Source: Brachynemurus nebulosus
Lineage: Eukaryota; Arthropoda; Insecta; Neuroptera; Myrmeleontidae
Length of the DNA stretch: 64,000 nucleotides
Assembly: GCA_035578155.1 (NCBI GenBank)
Contig: JAPWDM010000007.1
Location: 27,936,413-28,000,412, forward strand
Direction: 5' to 3'
Shown: piece by piece, positions 59,928 through 64,000 of the stretch
Layout: the number at the start of each line of letters is the position of its first letter
How positions within the stretch are numbered: position 1 is the first letter of the stretch
Made by a program: the position numbers and the translations under genes
Notes under the pieces: model-generated
Told to the model about the DNA's origin: nothing
The model's database searches: none
What the model saw: only the letters and a program-made list of their open reading frames with translations

Positions 59928-60186
59928 TATGCAACAATCGGTAGGTATGTCTGTCATCGCTTGACAGCTGGTCTTGACACACAATACTTGACTAATTTAT
60001 AATATTTTCGAATATTTGTATTTGGAACCTATTTTTCCGAATTATTATACTTTTTTTGTGATATTTTATAAATGATATTTTTTTTATAATTATTATATAT
60101 GTACATATCACGTGATATATCATATAATCAAAAAATATTTTAATAAATAAATTTTTTTCTTTTCAATTTTTCGGGTTTTTGGCACT

Positions 60187-62611
60187 TTAAAAACTATAAA
60201 ATTGTGTGGCATTTGACGATTGTAATTCGATTTGCCCCATTTTGAATTGTAACCGTTGTAACCACTGTAACAGTACGGCATTGTGTGTGGTCGGTTTGTG
60301 TTTTTCCGGTGACACCACCGATGGATTTAATACTGGCGTAAAGTTTCGACAGTTTTGTAAACGTAGCTGTAAATTGCCAGGGAGCTAAATTGAGGGAAAA
60401 AAAAATAAACGATTAGACATGCGTACAAGTGCAGATTAAACCTCAATTCGATCGGGATTAGTGATATCGGATAATTAATCGATTAATCGGTTTAGTCGAC
60501 TAATTTTGTTGACATTTAGTCATTTTTTAGTTGACTGACCCTCGACTAAATGACTAAATTGATTAATTCTTTTTTAAATGACTAAATACGACTAATTTAA
60601 TAATTTTTCTGTATTGCTTAGTGGACTCCAAAAAAAAAAAAAAAAAAAAAATTATCTATTTTATGTGATAACAATTTCATGTTTTTCTTTTTCTTAAAAA
60701 AAAAAATATATATTAAAAGTCAATAATTAAATTCAAAAGAAAACGTCATTTGTGAAAGAGTTACGTTGTGAAAGAGAATCGAATTCCCTATTCGGGAATT
60801 CGATTAAAAATTTAGTCGATTAGTCGACTATTCGATTAGTTCGACTAGACTAATGACTAATTTTATCTGAAAAATAATTTGAGCCGATTAATCGACTAAC
60901 TGCTCCTCGGCTCGACATCACTAATCGGGATAATCGTCCATATCGTTGCCCGCAAAACTGTAAAGTAATTGTCCGATGATACTTGACATGCAAAATTAAT
61001 ATCTGTTTGATTACGAGCTAACTTTCGAGTAATTAGTTCATCATTAGGTATAACACAATTGAAGAGTTCCTTCATAAAGAAATGTTCCTTCAAAAGGAAC
61101 TTTTCAATTGTGTTATACCTGATAATGAATTAATTACTCGAAAGCTAGCTTGTAATCGAACAGTTTAATTTAATGGAAAGTGACAAAAACATTATTCTCA
61201 TATTGTTTATAAATGTTAATTATTTAAATATGTACGATTAAGGTGAATCGATCACTTGAAATTTTCCAAGTTTAGAATTTGAAATTTTAGCATATTATAG
61301 AGAAAGATATGATGCATTCACTGACACTATTTTGAATAATTTCTGACGTGTAGTTTAGAAGAAATAAATTTTTAAAGTTAGAATTTTTAACGTACGAGTA
61401 TATGCCAAAGAATGATTAGAGATGAATCAGTGGTATGTATTTAAGTAAGTTGTGTCATTAAAAACCAACTTTAAGATTTAAAAAACTAAAAATTATTTTC
61501 TTTTATGTTTTTAAATCATTAATAAAAACTATTTTTTTAATATTGGACGTTTAGTTATTGTAATAAATAGAAGAAAAAAAAAACTATAAAAATGTCATTT
61601 TAAACTAATACACCCATAATATATTTGTGTACGTGTTAGTTATTATATGTGCGGACACGTCACTACTAGAATCAAATTCATTACTTTTAAAATTATTAAT
61701 ATTAGAAGATTGAATAATAATCAAATATTAATACTGTTACATGTATTATAAAATTTAACTTATTTTTCACATAAATTATATTTATTTATAGAGAAAAAAA
61801 TAGACTTAGTAATTCATTTGTCACAAATTTGTCAATACTGATCGATTCACCTTAAATTCTACAGTCACTGCGGGCAATGTTACGAGCTACCATCCCGGGG
61901 GTTTTAAGGGATAATAGGAAGGAAGACTTTTCGCTTACATGAACATGGTGAGAATATAACACAGGCGTCCACAATGGTAATAATTTACTTAGAAATGTTG
62001 ATTGGCATTCGAGTAGCGCTTCAAGCATACTTAAAAAATGTAAATTAACCATTTCTGCTAACTAAAAATAGATTTTTTCATGAAGAAAAGGGCCTTAAAA
62101 CAAACACAACTGACAACTTTGACAAAGTAGACTTTACCACTTTTGAGTAGGAAACCAACTGTAAAATGCACGGTGTCACTTTGCCCCAAAAATCAAACAG
62201 AATACCCATCGTGGTGTTGTACTGTTCCGACACCGGTAAATTTTGGCATAAATTTTGTTCCAAATATACGGTCCATAACTGTTTATAAAAGCGTAATTTA
62301 AATTTTTGGCTGGGTAAGAAGTGTTTTCGAGTCAGCGACACGTTACCTGACAGAGTATAAACGCGTGAAACAGTGATGACATATGTAGAACCGATAATTT
62401 GGATTGTTCGGCAAAACCACCCATAATTACTTGTATATGATCGGCAATGTGACACGACGCCTCTTGCGGTATCGGCTGACAAATGATTGATATCGATGAA
62501 TGGCTTAAATTATTCGTTGTATTGCCATAGATTGCCGTATGTGTCAATGAACCTAACAGAAGCCATGACAAAAGTCTGATATGTCCAACCCATTCGATAA
62601 AATCACGTTGC
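60187..62611 (-). CDS. unc79: UNC79-type NALCN channel auxiliary subunit, C-terminal four exons (partial)
   Basis: Exons, 5' to 3': 62347-62611, 62138-62278, 61939-62061, 60187-60384, giving the last 241 residues; earlier exons lie beyond the right edge. UNC79 and UNC80 are very large proteins that assemble with the NALCN sodium-leak channel (narrow abdomen in flies) and control resting excitability. Visible conserved blocks: RDFIEWVGHIRLLSWLLLGS, CHIADHIQVIMGGFAEQSK, LFHAFILCQ/LWTVYLEQNL across a 68-bp intron, LPVSEQYNTTMGILFDFW, and the terminal WLQRLQFKMGQIELQSSN. All internal junctions are phase 0; the first listed exon opens with one base of a split codon after a weak AAG acceptor at 62612. 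The family is clear to me from these blocks; UNC79 rather than UNC80 is my best judgement. No membrane segment is expected in this part. Confidence 0.8.
60459..60923. mobile_element. hAT-like MITE with perfect 8-bp target duplication
   Basis: Ends TAGTGATATCGG and (inverted) TAGTGATGTCGA, flanked by ATCGGGAT at 60451-60458 and 60924-60931. 465 bp, close in length to the copies at 1966 and 14573. Lies in the last intron of unc79. Confidence 0.85.
61003..61163. repeat. Long imperfect hairpin in unc79 intron
   Basis: Arms of about 70 bases (61003-61073 and 61092-61163) pair with few mismatches, for example ATTGTGTTATACCT near 61125 opposite AGGTATAACACAAT near 61050. The top of the hairpin contains a smaller AAGTTCC/GGAACTT-type stem. 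It may be a degenerate foldback transposon or a hairpin RNA precursor; nothing beyond structure supports the latter. Confidence 0.6.
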
Positions 62612-64000
62612 CTTAAACATATTAATTAATAATTATTCGATAAGTGTTATATATGACCATATTTGGAGGTGATCTTTTCCAGCATTAATGAAAGAAGCGA
62701 TACACATGATACTGAAATAATTTTGCAATTTTTTCGAACTACGAATTTCGAAAAAGTGATTCATATAGAAAACACATAATACAAAATCTCACGATTCTCC
62801 TAAAGATTGGTTTTCTAAACAAGAATTAATTTACTCATGGGACATTTTCAAATATTTAATTTCATTTTTATAATATTGTAAAAATTGCAATTCATACAAT
62901 TGTAAAAATACCCCTGTCGCAGCATTCTGAATACCATAGCGAATTTCTGTTTAAAAAAATTGTTTTTTCTCGGAAACTAGTTGACATAGAATAATTGTTC
63001 AAGAACCTTTTTTATGTAATTTTTTCTTTCCTTTCCAATGGTGTAAAAAATGTCACAAAAAACTTTTGAACTTGGGAAAATTTTGGCAAACATCTTCGTT
63101 TTTTCACAAACAATGCCCAAAAAACCATGTTCCGAGCATCAGACGTATCTGGCTGAAGAATTCATCCAAGATTTTTGGACTTACAACGTCATCAAATTTC
63201 ATAAAAATAAGATATTTCGTTTGAGAGTTATCGCGTGGACACTTAAACCTTACATGTTTATATGTATATATAAATTTTAGTGAATATCATTTTAGCGAAT
63301 TTCCAGAATGGAATTCAGCTATTACAGCCACTGTCATGACGCGACTTGAGTCCGGGACTATGGCAGAAATTTGTTTTGAGGTCCCTAGAAACCTTACTAA
63401 ATATTCACTAAATATAATAATATAATAATATTCACTAAAATTTCCGCGCGATAACTCTCGAACGAAGTATCCAATTTTTATGAAATTTGGTGAAAACATT
63501 GGAAGTCCGAAACCCTTGGATGAGTTCGCCAGCCAGGCACGTCGGATGCCAGGAACATGGTTTTTGTTCTTGCAAAAAATTTAGTTTTTTGCCAAAATTT
63601 CTACTTATTCAAAAATTTTTGCGAAACTTTTTTACACCATTTAAAAAAGGAGAAAAAATTACATAAAAAAGGTCTAAACTATTTTTCTATGTCAACTAGT
63701 TTCCGAGAAAAACTATTTTTTATAAACGGAAATTCACTTTGTTATGCAGGATACTGCGACAGGGGTATTTGACTTCTAGGGATCTCAAAATAAATTTCTA
63801 TCATATTCCCGGATCAAGTCGCGCCATGACACTGGCTGTATTAGCTTTGAATTTTCGATTCAAAAATTCGCTAAAACTGGAAATTTCGCTGAAACTGGAA
63901 TATAAGTCCATACGGTGGGGAAAAAGACGAAAATTTAAAACTCATTTCGCGAAATTTGAAGCAAATTAATGCGAAAAAAGATCACCTCTAGTAATATTCT
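62612..64000 (-). other. unc79 intron running off the right edge
   Basis: No further unc79 exon was recognised in the last 1.4 kb. Most of it is the palindromic element 62911-63765; after it, 63772-63960 holds another fragment of the same repeat family. Confidence 0.6.
62911..63765. mobile_element. TA-bounded palindromic foldback element
   Basis: Ends CCCCTGTCGCAGCATTCTGA and, inverted, CCCCTGTCGCAGTATCCTGC, with TA at 62909-62910 and 63766-63767. The two arms, each about 350 bp, are reverse complements for most of their length (TCTCGGAAACTAGTTGACAT and so on), leaving a short centre around 63290-63410. Related pieces occur at 24922-25370, 45605-45835 and 57830-58690. Non-coding. Confidence 0.75.

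Larger units (their letters stand above)
60385..61938 (-). other. Last intron of unc79, with MITE and long hairpin
   Basis: A 1.55 kb intron, donor CAT/GTAAGC and acceptor CAATTTAG/CTCCC. It contains the hAT-like MITE 60459-60923 and the hairpin 61003-61163; the remainder is AT-rich and featureless. Confidence 0.7.

Noticed and set aside
62078..62482. 134-codon minus-strand frame overlapping unc79 exons
   Set aside because: It reads through a short 68-bp intron in the wrong frame on one side; the spliced model explains both conserved halves better.

Overview
This is nuclear DNA of an insect, not a prokaryotic window. It is strongly AT-rich, its genes are split by GT-AG introns, the repeats between genes are non-autonomous DNA transposons, and every recognisable protein is closest in memory to insect orthologues (TipE, Dispatched, Hsf). 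The order cannot be fixed from the sequence alone. Gene models below were built by hand from reading frames and splice phases; every chosen junction keeps frame.

Layout, left to right: tipE (+, one coding exon, 3014-4063); about 11.7 kb of repeat-filled DNA; dispatched (-, 8 exons, 15788-28943, 1035 aa); a 3.7 kb gap holding a MITE and one unidentified possible terminal exon; acireductone dioxygenase Adi1 (-, 3 exons, 32596-34566, 181 aa); a 1.8 kb divergent interval; heat shock factor Hsf (+, 8 exons, 36369-46715, 730 aa); a convergent 4.9 kb interval; eEF1-delta (-, 7 exons, 51592-54946, 353 aa); 5.2 kb of repeats; and the last four exons of an UNC79-type NALCN-channel subunit (-, 60187-62611) whose upstream exons lie beyond the right edge.

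The genes do not form one pathway. tipE and unc79 are both auxiliary subunits of sodium-conducting four-domain channels; disp exports lipid-modified Hedgehog; Adi1 acts in methionine salvage; Hsf and eEF1-delta belong to proteostasis and translation.

The non-genic DNA is the unusual part. Many elements can be delimited to the base by inverted termini and target duplications: a hAT-like MITE (four copies, 8-bp duplications), elements with 3-bp TAA/TTA duplications (PIF/Harbinger-like), six complete TTAA-bounded elements (piggyBac-like), TA-bounded foldback elements, a Helitron-type 3' end, and several large hairpins. No transposase ORF, CRISPR array, rRNA or convincing intact tRNA was seen. 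I found no convincing new molecular system; the best leads are the TTAA-bounded elements, transposon-derived sequence in the tipE 3' region, the long hairpins, and the eEF1-delta cassette exons.
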